Assembly: GCF_021556395.1 (NCBI RefSeq)
Contig: NZ_JAKGCS010000033.1
Location: 124,001 to 188,000 of the forward strand
DNA length: 64,000 bases
Direction: 5' to 3'
DNA from: Acuticoccus kalidii
GTDB lineage: Bacteria > Pseudomonadota > Alphaproteobacteria > Rhizobiales > Amorphaceae
Shown in pieces: positions 55,749 to 64,000 of this stretch. Within the stretch, counting starts at the first letter, position 1. Each line of letters starts with the position of its first letter. The notes below the pieces were generated by a model that worked only from the letters and a program-made list of their open reading frames with translations, ran no database searches and had not been told where the DNA came from. Position numbers and translations under genes: made by a program.

Positions 55749-56759
55749 TCAGGAGCCGGCGGCCTTCTCGCGCAGCGCTTTCAGCGCCGCCTCGCCATCG
55801 ATGCCCTTTTGCGCCGCGGCGTCGAGGAAGACGCTGTCGACCCCGTCGAGCGCACCCTCGATCTCGCCCATGAAGGCCTCGCTCGCGGTGATGGTTTCCA
55901 TGCCTTCGGCGTTCATGGTCTCGCGGCCGGCGGCGTCGGCGGCGTCCCAGGCCTGACCGGCACGGCGGGCGAGCGCGACGCCGGACAGTTCGTCGATCGC
56001 CGTCCGGTCCTCTTCGGAGAGGCCGTTCCAGGTCTCTTCGTTCATGATCATGAAGAAGGAGGTGTTGTAGAGCCCGCCGGGAACCTCGGTCGCATGCTTC
56101 ACGACCTTGTCGATCTTGAAGAAGGGCACCGATTCGGGCGGGAAGAGGATGCCGTCCGCGACGCCGTTCGACAGGATCTCGTAGACCTGCGGGGAGGGGG
56201 CGGAGACCGGCACGATGCCGAGCCGCTCGGCGACGATGTTGGCGAGCCCGCCACCGACGCGCATCTTCTTGCCGGAAAGGTCCGCGAGCGAGGTGACTTG
56301 CGAGTTCACCATGTAGATCTCACCCGGCCCGTGCGTCCAGACGGCGAGGAGCTTCACCCCCTCGTGTTCGCCGGCGGGGGCGAGATAGGCGTCGTAGACT
56401 TCTTGATAGGCAACGGAGAGCGCCTCGGACGAGTCGCCGAGGAAGGGAAGTTCGGCGATCGTCGTCAGCGCGAAGCGGTTCGGCGTGTAGCCGTGGACGC
56501 CGAAGCCGATATCGGCCGCGCCGTCGCGCACGAGGTCGTACTGGGCGGGCGGCTTGCCGATCGGTGCGGCCATCACCTCCACCGTGACGCGCCCGTCGGT
56601 CGCCTCGCTCACCGCCTCACCCCAGGGGATGACGATGTCGCGCACGATCGGGTGACTGGGCGGAAGCCAGTTGGACACGGTGAGCGTGGTGTCGGCGAGC
56701 GCTTGGGACGCGCCGAGCGCGAGAATGGCGGCGAAGGAAAGGGCGCGCACTGTTGGCAT
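55749..56759 (-). CDS. dctP: TRAP transporter solute-binding protein (DctP)
   Basis: 336 residues from ATG 56759, preceded by AAGGA; an upstream ATG at 56777 lacks a ribosome-binding site. Signal peptide ends near GASQALADT. The fold is shown by LTVSNWLPPSHPIVRDIVIP, AELPFL and the C-lobe DLSGKKMRVGGGLANIVAERLG, where the Arg in KMRVGG binds the substrate carboxylate. It delivers an organic acid to DctQM. Substrate not determinable from sequence. First gene of the dctP-dctQ-dctM unit. Confidence 0.92.
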   Translation of the reverse strand: MPTVRALSFAAILALGASQALADTTLTVSNWLPPSHPIVRDIVIPWGEAVSEATDGRVTVEVMAAPIGKPPAQYDLVRDGAADIGFGVHGYTPNRFALTTIAELPFLGDSSEALSVAYQEVYDAYLAPAGEHEGVKLLAVWTHGPGEIYMVNSQVTSLADLSGKKMRVGGGLANIVAERLGIVPVSAPSPQVYEILSNGVADGILFPPESVPFFKIDKVVKHATEVPGGLYNTSFFMIMNEETWNGLSEEDRTAIDELSGVALARRAGQAWDAADAAGRETMNAEGMETITASEAFMGEIEGALDGVDSVFLDAAAQKGIDGEAALKALREKAAGS

Positions 56760-56951
56760 GTCGTCTGTCCTTGTCATAAGCCGGCGCCGTCGCGGGGCGC
56801 GGACGGGCGAGAGATTAGGGGGCAAGGCCGGTCTCTGTCGACAAGAGGCACGTCACGTGCCGGACCTTCGCACATGAGGCGACGTCATTTGCTCTGTCAT
56901 AGGCGCTTTGCCGCTCTCGCATCGGCCGCATCTTCGCCTTAGATCAGTTCC

Positions 56952-58040
56952 ATGGATCAGGAACTCGCTCCCGACGCCGCATCGTCGACCGGCCGCCCCT
57001 TCGCCGGCCGCGAAGGCGGCCCCCGCCCGGCCGATCACCCCGCCGCCCCGTTCGGCAGGATCGGCGTTCTCCTCGTCAATCTCGGCACGCCGGAGGCGAC
57101 CGATTATTGGTCGATGCGACGCTATCTGAAGGAGTTCCTCTCCGATCGGCGCGTCATCGAGGTGCCGCGCCTCATCTGGTGGCCGCTGCTCAATCTCGTG
57201 ATCCTGTCGCGTCGCCCGCAGCGCTCGGGCGAGGCGTATGATCAGGTCTGGAACAAGGAGCTCGACGAATCGCCGCTGAAGACAATCACCCGCAGCCAGT
57301 CCGATAAGCTCGCGGCGTCCTTGATGGCGGCCGATCCACGGATCGAAGTCGACTGGGCGATGCGTTACGGCCTTCCGACGATCGCCGATCGGCTCGAGGC
57401 GCTGCAGAAAAAGGGCTGCGAGCGCACGCTCATCGTGCCCCTTTATCCGCAATACGCGGCGGCGACGACGGCGACGGTGAACGATAAGGCGTTCGACGCG
57501 CTGAAGACGATGCGCTGGCAGCCGGCGATCCGCACCGCGCCGCAATGGTGCGATGACCCGGTCTATATCGACGCGCTCGCCCGCTCATTGGAAGAACACC
57601 TCGCGACGCTCGATTTCGAGCCGGAGATGGTGCTCACCTCCTATCACGGCGTGCCGCTGTCCTATCTTCTGAAGGGCGACCCCTATCACTGCCAGTGCCA
57701 CAAGACGACGCGGCTTCTGCGTGACCGGCTCGGCTGGCCGGACGAACGGCTCAAGGTCACGTTCCAGTCTCGCTTCGGGCGCGAGGAATGGCTCCAGCCC
57801 TATACCGACGAGACGGTGAAGGCGCTCGCGCGCTCGGGCGTCAAGCGGCTCGCGGTGATGATGCCGGGCTTCGTCTCCGATTGCCTTGAGACGATCGAGG
57901 AGATCGGCAGCGAGAATGCCGGCTACTTCATGGAAAACGGCGGAGAACATTTCTCCGCCGTGCCGTGTCTCAACGATTCAGATCACGGAATGCGCGTGAT
58001 CGAGAATGTGGTGCGCCGCGAGCTTATGGGTTGGCTTTGA
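56952..58040 (+). CDS. hemH: Ferrochelatase
   Basis: 362 residues. After a ~35-residue polar leader the core begins GVLLVNLGTPEATDY. The active-site His is in LTSYHGVPLSYL, the Cys-rich stretch YHCQCHKTT follows, and FQSRFGREEWLQPYTDE carries the conserved Glu. PGFVSDCLETIEEI is the C-terminal signature. It inserts ferrous iron into protoporphyrin IX at the membrane in haem synthesis. It is convergent with ugd and their coding ends overlap by 17 bases. Confidence 0.96.
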   Translation: MDQELAPDAASSTGRPFAGREGGPRPADHPAAPFGRIGVLLVNLGTPEATDYWSMRRYLKEFLSDRRVIEVPRLIWWPLLNLVILSRRPQRSGEAYDQVWNKELDESPLKTITRSQSDKLAASLMAADPRIEVDWAMRYGLPTIADRLEALQKKGCERTLIVPLYPQYAAATTATVNDKAFDALKTMRWQPAIRTAPQWCDDPVYIDALARSLEEHLATLDFEPEMVLTSYHGVPLSYLLKGDPYHCQCHKTTRLLRDRLGWPDERLKVTFQSRFGREEWLQPYTDETVKALARSGVKRLAVMMPGFVSDCLETIEEIGSENAGYFMENGGEHFSAVPCLNDSDHGMRVIENVVRRELMGWL

Positions 58041-59379
58041 CGAGCGAGGCGAGCGGCGCCGGCTCGGGAACCTGATCGGGCCGGCCGAGGCTGCGATAGA
58101 CGAAGCCCGCCTTCTCGGCGTCCACGCGGTTGAAGACGTTGCGAAGGTCGACGAGAACGTCGCCGTTCATCGACCTGCGCATCGCTGTGAGATCGAGCGC
58201 GCGATACTCGTTCCACTCCGTCATCAGGACGAGGACGTCCGCGTCCTTGGCGACCTCGGCGGCGCTGTCGCACCAATGGGCGCCCTCAAGGAGGGGCTCG
58301 GCCTGCCGGCGGCCTTGCGGATCGTGGACCTTCACGGTCGCGCCTTTGTCCATCAGGCGCGGCAGGATCACGAGGCTCGGCGACTCGCGCATATCGTCGG
58401 TGTTCGGCTTGAAGGTGACGCCGAGGACGCCGATCGTCTTGTCGCGCACCTCGCCGCCGGCGGCGCGCACGATCTTCGTCACCATCGACTGCTTGCGCTC
58501 TTCGTTGACGATCTGGACCTGTTCGATGAGCGACAGGGGAGAGGAGGCCTCGCGCGCCGTCCGCACGAGGGCCGACACGTCCTTCGGGAAGCAGGAGCCG
58601 CCATAGCCGGGGCCGGTGTGCAGGAATTTGTCGCCGATGCGGCGGTCGGAGCCGATCGCGTTCGCGACCTGCTGCACGTCCGCGCCGACCTCCTCGCAAA
58701 GGTCCGCGATTTCGTTGATGAAGCTGATCTTGAGGGCGAGGAAGGCGTTCGCCGCATATTTCGCGAGCTCGGCCGATTCGCGGGAGGTGAAGATCAGCGG
58801 CGCGTTGCGCAGGGCGAGGGGCTTATAGAGCCGCGACATCACCTCTTGCGCCCGCTCGTCGTCGCAGCCGACGAGGATACGGTCGGGATGGGTAAAGTCC
58901 TGGATCGCGGAGCCCTCGCGCAGGAACTCCGGGTTGGAGCAGACCGCGAAGTCGCCGTCGGGCCGCAGCATGCGCAGGCGGCGCTCGATCTCGCGGCTCG
59001 TGCCGACGGGGACGGTCGATTTCGTGGTGATGACCGTGAAGCCGGTGAGATGCGGGGCGAACTCTTCGACCGCGGCGTAGATGTAGGACAGGTCCGCGTG
59101 GCCGCTGCCGCGCCGCATCGGAGTGCCGACGGCGAGGAAGACGAGATCGGCGTCCTTCACCGAGCTCGCGACATCGCCGGTGAAGGTGATGCGTCCCGCG
59201 GCGCGGTTGCGCTCGACGAGGGTTTCGAGGCCCGGCTCGAAGATCGGGATCTGGCCGTCGAGGAGCATGGCGAGTTTGCCGGCGTCCTTCTCGACACAGG
59301 TGACGGACCACCCGAATTCAGAGAAGCAAGCGGCCGACACGAGGCCGACATACCCGCCGCCAATCATGCAAATCTTCAT
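58024..59379 (-). CDS. ugd: UDP-glucose 6-dehydrogenase
   Basis: 451 residues. MIGGGYVGLVSAACFSEFG is the NAD site, VGTPMRRG and STVPVGTSREIERRL are the family motifs, and the catalytic Cys lies in GPGYGGSCFPKD. GVLGVTFKPNTDDMRESPSL is the C-terminal domain signature. It oxidises UDP-glucose to UDP-glucuronate for polysaccharide synthesis. Its 3' end overlaps hemH by 17 bases on the other strand. Confidence 0.96.
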   Translation of the reverse strand: MKICMIGGGYVGLVSAACFSEFGWSVTCVEKDAGKLAMLLDGQIPIFEPGLETLVERNRAAGRITFTGDVASSVKDADLVFLAVGTPMRRGSGHADLSYIYAAVEEFAPHLTGFTVITTKSTVPVGTSREIERRLRMLRPDGDFAVCSNPEFLREGSAIQDFTHPDRILVGCDDERAQEVMSRLYKPLALRNAPLIFTSRESAELAKYAANAFLALKISFINEIADLCEEVGADVQQVANAIGSDRRIGDKFLHTGPGYGGSCFPKDVSALVRTAREASSPLSLIEQVQIVNEERKQSMVTKIVRAAGGEVRDKTIGVLGVTFKPNTDDMRESPSLVILPRLMDKGATVKVHDPQGRRQAEPLLEGAHWCDSAAEVAKDADVLVLMTEWNEYRALDLTAMRRSMNGDVLVDLRNVFNRVDAEKAGFVYRSLGRPDQVPEPAPLASLVKANP

Positions 59380-59670
59380 GAAATCAACTCTCGGATTGAC
59401 TGTTGTTCGGCGCGAAGGGCCCTCTGACCGTTTCCCGTCGTCCTATGCCTACAACACGCCTCGCGGGATCTGAAGTGGCCGTTGGGCATAAGCTCCCCAA
59501 GATGTTCGCCAGCCGGACGCCTGTATAGAACGATGCCCGACGACAGGTTGTAGGAAGATACATTGACATCAATCATGGCGGGATTGAGGATCGCGCCGGA
59601 GTTGACGTCGGAATTGATGAATTCCTGGTGCGTTCGCCGATTGCCGGCGTCGTCGAGACTGGAGTTGCAC

Positions 59671-60855
59671 ATGGCAATCGGATCATCGCCCACCAGCGGG
59701 CAACACCGCAGATTGCGTCTCGGCATGGTGGGCGGCGGACATGGCGCCTTCATCGGCGCGGTCCACCGCATGGCCGCCCGGCTCGACGATCGGTATGAGC
59801 TCGTCGCCGGCGCACTCTCGTCCGATCCGGACAACGCGCGTCGCTCCGCACTCGATCTCGGCATCGCGCCGGACCGTGCATACGCCTCCTTCGCGGCGAT
59901 GGCCGAAGCCGAGGCGGCGAGGGAGGACGGGATCGACGTCGTTTCGATCGTCACGCCCAATCATCTCCATTTCGCACCAGCGAAGGCATTTCTCGACGCC
60001 GGTATCAATATCATTTGCGACAAGCCGATGACCTTCACCCTCGAGGAGGCGAAGGAATTGGTGGCGACGGTCCGCGCAAAGGATCTCGTGTTCGTTCTGA
60101 CGCAGAATTACACCGGCTATCCGATGGTGCGCCAAGCGCGGGAGATGGTCGCCGCGGGTGCGATCGGCGACATCCGTGTCTTGCAAACCCACTATGCACA
60201 GGATTGGCTCGCCACCGCGATCGACCAAGAGGGCCAGAAACAGGCCACGTGGCGGACCGATCCGAAGCTTGCCGGCGCGGGCGGGTCGATTGGCGATATC
60301 GGCGTGCACGCCTTCAATCTCGCCGCGTTCGTCTCCGGGCTCGAGATCGAGGCGGTGTGCGCGGATATCCGCAGCACGGTCCCCGGCCGCCGGCTCGACG
60401 ACAATGCGAACGTGCTCCTGCGCTACAAAGGCGGCGCGACGGGAACGCTGTGGGTCTCGCAGGTCGCGCCGGGCAACTACAATCACCTCACGCTCGGCGT
60501 CTACGGCACGGCCGGCGGCCTGCAATGGAACGGGGAGGACAACGACAATCTCGTCTACAGCCCCCTCGGCGAGCCCTCGCGCATTCTGACCCGTGGCGGG
60601 CCGGGTGTCGGTGAGGCGGCGAACCGGGTGACGCGGCTTCCGACACGCCACCCGGAAGGCTTCGTCGAGGCCTTCGCCAACGTCTATTCGGACGCCGCCG
60701 AGTTGATCCTCGCCAAGCGCGAAGGACGCGCGCCCGACCCCGGCGCGACGACCGTTCCGACCGTCGAGGACGGGGCGCGCGGGCTCGCATTCATCGAAGC
60801 GTGCGTGCGATCGAGCACCGGCGGCGCCGTCTGGACCGACGCGTCCTTCGACTGA
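59671..60855 (+). CDS. Gfo/Idh/MocA family oxidoreductase
   Basis: 394 residues from ATG 59671, with GGAG 6 bases ahead; the frame is open further upstream. The Rossmann site is LGMVGGGHGAFIGAVHR, the next motif VVSIVTPNHLHFAPA and the signature CDKPMTFTLEEAKEL, with Lys in DKP catalytic. Residues ~130-394 form the C-terminal sheet (GGSIGDIGVHAFNLAAFVSG in parts). It should oxidise a sugar or inositol with NAD(P). A 291-base gap separates it from ugd; no other gene is seen there. Confidence 0.9.
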   Translation: MAIGSSPTSGQHRRLRLGMVGGGHGAFIGAVHRMAARLDDRYELVAGALSSDPDNARRSALDLGIAPDRAYASFAAMAEAEAAREDGIDVVSIVTPNHLHFAPAKAFLDAGINIICDKPMTFTLEEAKELVATVRAKDLVFVLTQNYTGYPMVRQAREMVAAGAIGDIRVLQTHYAQDWLATAIDQEGQKQATWRTDPKLAGAGGSIGDIGVHAFNLAAFVSGLEIEAVCADIRSTVPGRRLDDNANVLLRYKGGATGTLWVSQVAPGNYNHLTLGVYGTAGGLQWNGEDNDNLVYSPLGEPSRILTRGGPGVGEAANRVTRLPTRHPEGFVEAFANVYSDAAELILAKREGRAPDPGATTVPTVEDGARGLAFIEACVRSSTGGAVWTDASFD

Positions 60856-60873
60856 CGCGCACGCGGCTTCGCG

Positions 60874-60888
60874 ACCCCGTCATGGGGT
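60874..60888. other. Short hairpin after the oxidoreductase gene
   Basis: ACCCC, five bases, GGGGT, 18 bases after the oxidoreductase stop. The stem is short and the T-run after it belongs to the next palindrome, so it may be part of a terminator. Confidence 0.35.
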
Positions 60889-60891
60889 GCG

Positions 60892-60909
60892 CGAGATTTT
60901 AAAATCTCG
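60892..60909. promoter_or_regulatory. 18-bp perfect palindrome before the glucose dehydrogenase genes
   Basis: CGAGATTTTAAAATCTCG is fully self-complementary with no spacer and is AT-rich inside GC-rich DNA. It lies 140 bases before the small glucose-dehydrogenase subunit gene. It could be a repressor operator for that unit, or with the preceding hairpin and its own TTTT it could help end the upstream transcript. Confidence 0.5.
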
Positions 60910-61049
60910 AAACGGCGCGCATTCCGTTCGGATCGTTCGTCGGCATGATTTTTTGCGGAACGGTCGCACGCCGGGAACCATTAGATCGTTAGACGCCGGT
61001 TCCGTCCGGACGCCTCTTGCATGCATCCGCTCAAGAGATCGAGGTTTCC

Positions 61050-61439
61050 ATGTCAAATATTCGCGTCGCCCAGAGGTCCCACGGTGTGGGCCATTGGGCG
61101 GTTATGCTCCTTGCCCTCGTCATCGGCGCGCTCGGCGTCGTTTTGATTGGCGGCGGGGTCTGGCTCATCACGCTCGAAGGCAGTTGGTATTACGCCATCG
61201 CCGGAGCGGGGCTCCTGATCACCGCCATCCTTCTCGCACGGCGTCAGATGGCGGCGCTCTATGTCTACCTGCTCGTCTGGATCGGGACGCTCGGCTGGGC
61301 CTATTGGGAGGTCGGCTTCGACTGGTGGGCGCAAGTCCCCCGCGTCGTCGCGCCGACGGTGCTCCTGATCTTCGTCCTTCTCGCAACGCCGGCCCTCGGC
61401 AATCGTTACCGCGCCACCGTCCACGAGGTGCCAGCATGA
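61050..61439 (+). CDS. Membrane domain of PQQ glucose dehydrogenase as a separate protein
   Basis: 129 residues from ATG 61050 with GAGG at 61041-61044. Four to five membrane helices. GGGVWLITLEGSWYYAIAG, AALYVYLLVWIGTLGWAYWEVGFDWWAQ (in parts) match the N-terminal membrane domain of E. coli Gcd, where WYYPIAG and WEVGFDFWAL occur. Here that domain is a stand-alone gene. Its TGA overlaps the ATG of the next gene by 4 bases, so both are made together. It should anchor the catalytic subunit and form part of the ubiquinone route. Confidence 0.85.
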   Translation: MSNIRVAQRSHGVGHWAVMLLALVIGALGVVLIGGGVWLITLEGSWYYAIAGAGLLITAILLARRQMAALYVYLLVWIGTLGWAYWEVGFDWWAQVPRVVAPTVLLIFVLLATPALGNRYRATVHEVPA

Positions 61440-63895
61440 CCCGTCACCCGAAGCTGAGCCTCTTCGTCTCGGCTCTCGCCCTCACCCTCGCGGCGCCGGC
61501 CGTCGCGCAGGACACGGCCCCGCCCGCCGCGACGACCGAACCGTCCGCGCCGACCACCACCGATCCCGCGACGCCCGCTTCGCCGGCCGAGACGAGCCCG
61601 CCGGCATCGAGCGAGTCGAGCGTGCCGGACGCCTCGTCCGCCGGCGACAGCGCCGCGAGCGAGACACCCACCGCGCCCGAGACCGCCACCCCGGCGGACG
61701 CGGCGGCGACCGACACCGCCGAAACGCCGACGACGCCCGCCGACACGCCGGAGGCGGACGCCACCGCCGAAGACGCGACGCCGAGCGCCGAGACGGCGGA
61801 GGAGGCGCCCGCCGACACAGCCACAGAGACCGCCCCTCCGTCCGCCGGACAGACCACCGTCGCGCCCGAAGGCGAGGCGATGCCGACGGCGGAGACCGCT
61901 CCGACCGGCACCGGGGACAGCGCCGCCGCCGAGACGCCGCAGAGCATGGCGCGGAACGCGGCCCCGCAGCCCGAGGTCGGCACAGACTGGCCGTTCTATG
62001 GCGGTGATGCGCACGCGCTGCGCTATTCGCCGCTCGACCAGATCACGCGGGACAATGTCGGCCAGCTCGAACGCGCCTTCGTCTATCGCACCGGCGACAT
62101 GCCGAGCGAGGCAGCCGCGGGCAAATACGCGCCGGAGACGACGCCGCTCAAGGTCGGCGATGCGCTCCTGATGTGTTCGGCGATGAACATCCTCATCTCG
62201 ATCGATGCCGCCACCGGCGAGGAAAACTGGCGCTACGATCCGCAAGTCTCGGATGACGCGATCCCGTATTCCGCCTCCTGCCGTGGCGTCTCGATCTACA
62301 CCGACCCGGACGCTGCGGCCGACGCGCCGTGTGCGACCCGCGTCATCGAGGCGACCCTCGATGCGCGTCTCGTCGCCGTCGACACCGCGACCGGCGAAGT
62401 CTGCGCCGATTTCGGCGAGAATGGCGAGGTCGATCTCTGGGACGGGATCGGTGAGCGCGTTCCCGGCTGGTACGCCGTGACGGCGCCGCCCGCCATCGTG
62501 CGCGGCATCGTCGTCACCGGCGCGCAGGTGAAGGACGGGCAGGCGGAGGATGCGCCCTCGGGTGTCGTCCGCGGCTATGACGCCGTGACGGGCGAACTCG
62601 CATGGGCCTGGGATCTCGGCGCGCCCGAGGCGAACAAGGACGGCCCGCCCGAAGGCGAGACCTACACCCGCGGCACACCGAACATGTGGACCGCCGCCAC
62701 CGGCGACGAAGAGCTCGGCTATGTCTATCTGCCGATGGGCAATTCGTCGGTCGACTATTATGGCAGCAACCGGAGCGAGCAGGAGAACGAGTATTCGACC
62801 TCGCTCGTCGCGATCGACGTGACCACCGGCGATCCGGTCTGGACCTTCCAGACGGTGCACCGTGACGTGTGGGACTACGATCTCGGCAGTCAGGTCTCGC
62901 TGATCGACTTCCCCGCCGATGACGGACCCGTGCCCGCCATCGTCCTGCCGTCCAAGCAGGGGGACATCTACATCCTCAATCGCGAGACCGGCGAAAGCCT
63001 CTTCCCGGTCGGCAGCATCGAGGCCCCGACGGTCGGCAGCGTCGAACCGGACTATCTGTCGGGCGAGCAGCCGGTGTCGGAGTATCACACGCTGCGCAAG
63101 GCGGACCTTACCGAGCGCGATATGTGGGGCTTCACGCCGATCGATCAGATGGTGTGCCGCATCCTCTTCAAACAGGCGAACTATGCCGGCTTCTTCACGC
63201 CGCCATCGACCGATCGCCCGTGGATCCAGTTCCCCGGCTATAATGGCGGGTCGGACTGGGGCTCCGTCGCGATCGACCCGGAGCGTGGCGTCATCATAGC
63301 GAACTACAATAATATCCCGAACCACAACCGGCTCCTGACGCGCGAGCAGGCCGACGAGCGCGGCTTGCGCCCGATCAACGAGCAATCGCCGGGCGAATCC
63401 GGTGGCTCGAACGCCGAGGGTGCTGGCGATCCGCAAGCGGGCTCCCCCTATGCGATCGACGTCAATGCCGGTTGGCGCGCGCCGGGCACGGGCGTTCCCT
63501 GCACCCGTCCGCCCTATGGCGGGATCCGCGCGATCGACCTCAAGACCGGCGAAACGCTGTGGGATACGCCCCTCGGCACCGCCCGTCGCAACGGGCCGTT
63601 CGGAATCCCGTCCTATCTGCCGTTCAAGATCGGCACGCCGAACAATGGCGGCTCGGTGGTGACGGCGGGCGGTCTCGTCTTCATCGCGGCGGCGACGGAC
63701 AATCTGTTCCGCGCGATCGACATCGAGACCGGCGAAACGGTGTGGGAGGACCTCCTTCCGGCCGGCGGGCAGGCGAATCCGATGGCCTATGAGGTCGACG
63801 GCCGCCAGTACATCCTGATCGCGCCGGGCGGGCACCACTTCATGGAAACCCCGATCGGCGACTATGTGATCGCCTACGCCTTGCCCCAAAACTGA
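61436..63895 (+). CDS. PQQ-dependent glucose dehydrogenase catalytic subunit
   Basis: 819 residues. A signal peptide (LFVSALALTLAAPAVAQ) is followed by a ~150-residue Ala/Thr/Pro/Glu linker (~25-178) and a PQQ eight-bladed propeller (~180-819). The match to membrane glucose dehydrogenase is strong: RYSPLDQITRDNV, AFVYRTGDM, VHRDVWDYD (Asp equivalent to E. coli D466), LPSKQGD (Lys equivalent to K493) and LPAGGQANPMAYEVDGRQY. The residue matching E. coli His262 appears to be Ser (ahead of CRGVS). It oxidises glucose or a similar aldose in the periplasm and passes electrons to ubiquinone. Substrate may differ from glucose. Confidence 0.9.
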   Translation: MTRHPKLSLFVSALALTLAAPAVAQDTAPPAATTEPSAPTTTDPATPASPAETSPPASSESSVPDASSAGDSAASETPTAPETATPADAAATDTAETPTTPADTPEADATAEDATPSAETAEEAPADTATETAPPSAGQTTVAPEGEAMPTAETAPTGTGDSAAAETPQSMARNAAPQPEVGTDWPFYGGDAHALRYSPLDQITRDNVGQLERAFVYRTGDMPSEAAAGKYAPETTPLKVGDALLMCSAMNILISIDAATGEENWRYDPQVSDDAIPYSASCRGVSIYTDPDAAADAPCATRVIEATLDARLVAVDTATGEVCADFGENGEVDLWDGIGERVPGWYAVTAPPAIVRGIVVTGAQVKDGQAEDAPSGVVRGYDAVTGELAWAWDLGAPEANKDGPPEGETYTRGTPNMWTAATGDEELGYVYLPMGNSSVDYYGSNRSEQENEYSTSLVAIDVTTGDPVWTFQTVHRDVWDYDLGSQVSLIDFPADDGPVPAIVLPSKQGDIYILNRETGESLFPVGSIEAPTVGSVEPDYLSGEQPVSEYHTLRKADLTERDMWGFTPIDQMVCRILFKQANYAGFFTPPSTDRPWIQFPGYNGGSDWGSVAIDPERGVIIANYNNIPNHNRLLTREQADERGLRPINEQSPGESGGSNAEGAGDPQAGSPYAIDVNAGWRAPGTGVPCTRPPYGGIRAIDLKTGETLWDTPLGTARRNGPFGIPSYLPFKIGTPNNGGSVVTAGGLVFIAAATDNLFRAIDIETGETVWEDLLPAGGQANPMAYEVDGRQYILIAPGGHHFMETPIGDYVIAYALPQN

Positions 63896-63910
63896 GGGCT
63901 CCGACACGAT

Positions 63911-63937
63911 GCCGCCGCGCCGAGACGGTGCGGCGGC
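63911..63937 (+). terminator. GC hairpin after the dehydrogenase gene
   Basis: An 8-base-pair stem (GCCGCCGC with GCGGCGGC) and an 11-base loop, 16 bases past the stop. No T-run follows, so it is at most a weak terminator. The rest of the window to 64000 shows no gene I can support. Confidence 0.4.
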
Positions 63938-64000
63938 GCTTCCGCCGAACAGGACATTCTTCAGGGATGGACAGGATCGACGGCGAAGTCGCATCCTCCC

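Noticed and set aside
61406..63994. Leftward open frame of 862 codons opposite the dehydrogenase
   Set aside because: It is a GC-skew shadow of the real gene: the product is Arg/Gly-rich without any domain and has no conserved start.

Overview
The window is an ordinary-looking stretch of chromosome from a high-GC alphaproteobacterium, most probably of the Hyphomicrobiales (Rhizobiales) type. This rests on gene content and order: divK beside a DUF3572 gene and rpmG, the rnr-DUF983-NUDIX block, rpsF-rpsR-rplI opposite fabD-fabG-acpP-fabF-mltG-yicC-gmk, the lptF-lptG-lptD-surA-rsmA block opposite pepA-GST-holC, a CYTH-CHAD protein, and zur-znuC-znuB. No rRNA, tRNA, CRISPR array, insertion sequence or prophage gene was found. 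The species cannot be named from the sequence alone.

Left end (1-6.7 kb) is a metal-homeostasis island. A truncated DUF3299-like protein, a LolD-type ATPase, an FtsX-type permease with a His-rich periplasmic loop, and a PCuAC-like protein with His-rich ends resemble the Zur-regulated Zrg-type zinc systems known from Vibrio and Shewanella. A TlpA-like thioredoxin is divergent from zur. The zur, 36-residue membrane protein, znuC and znuB genes are tightly coupled behind a perfect palindrome that is a candidate Zur box. A NicO-type exporter with a His-rich loop follows.

From 6.7 to 19.6 kb come a histone-H1-like DUF5872 protein, a DUF2189 membrane protein, a membrane diguanylate cyclase, CYTH-CHAD, mutM divergent from ubiE-ubiB, an unknown 169-residue protein with its own strong terminator, ilvC, a secreted unknown protein, and dinB with DUF3572.

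From 19.6 to 31 kb lie divK, rpmG, an MFS transporter, rnr-DUF983-NUDIX, alkB, dnaB, a COG4976-like methyltransferase with cyclopropane-fatty-acid synthase, and rpsF-rpsR-rplI. From 31 to 38.3 kb are the fatty-acid synthesis genes with mltG, yicC and gmk, then an AadA-like nucleotidyltransferase. From 38.3 to 45 kb is the outer-membrane and LPS export block. From 45 to 53.8 kb are pepA, a GST, holC, a low-complexity coiled-coil protein, rnhB, an SplB-type radical SAM protein, moaB and a malic enzyme with a phosphotransacetylase-like domain. From 53.8 to 64 kb are a TRAP transporter (dctPQM), hemH, ugd, a Gfo/Idh/MocA oxidoreductase and a membrane PQQ glucose dehydrogenase split into two overlapping genes.

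The most noteworthy points are the Zrg-like cluster with its 36-residue coupled membrane protein, the split quinoprotein glucose dehydrogenase with a roughly 150-residue Ala/Thr/Pro/Glu linker, the absence of pleD, pdxA and possibly ccrM from their usual neighbourhoods, the chromosomal AadA-like gene, a four-run G-quadruplex motif between convergent genes, and an 18-bp perfect palindrome ahead of the dehydrogenase genes.
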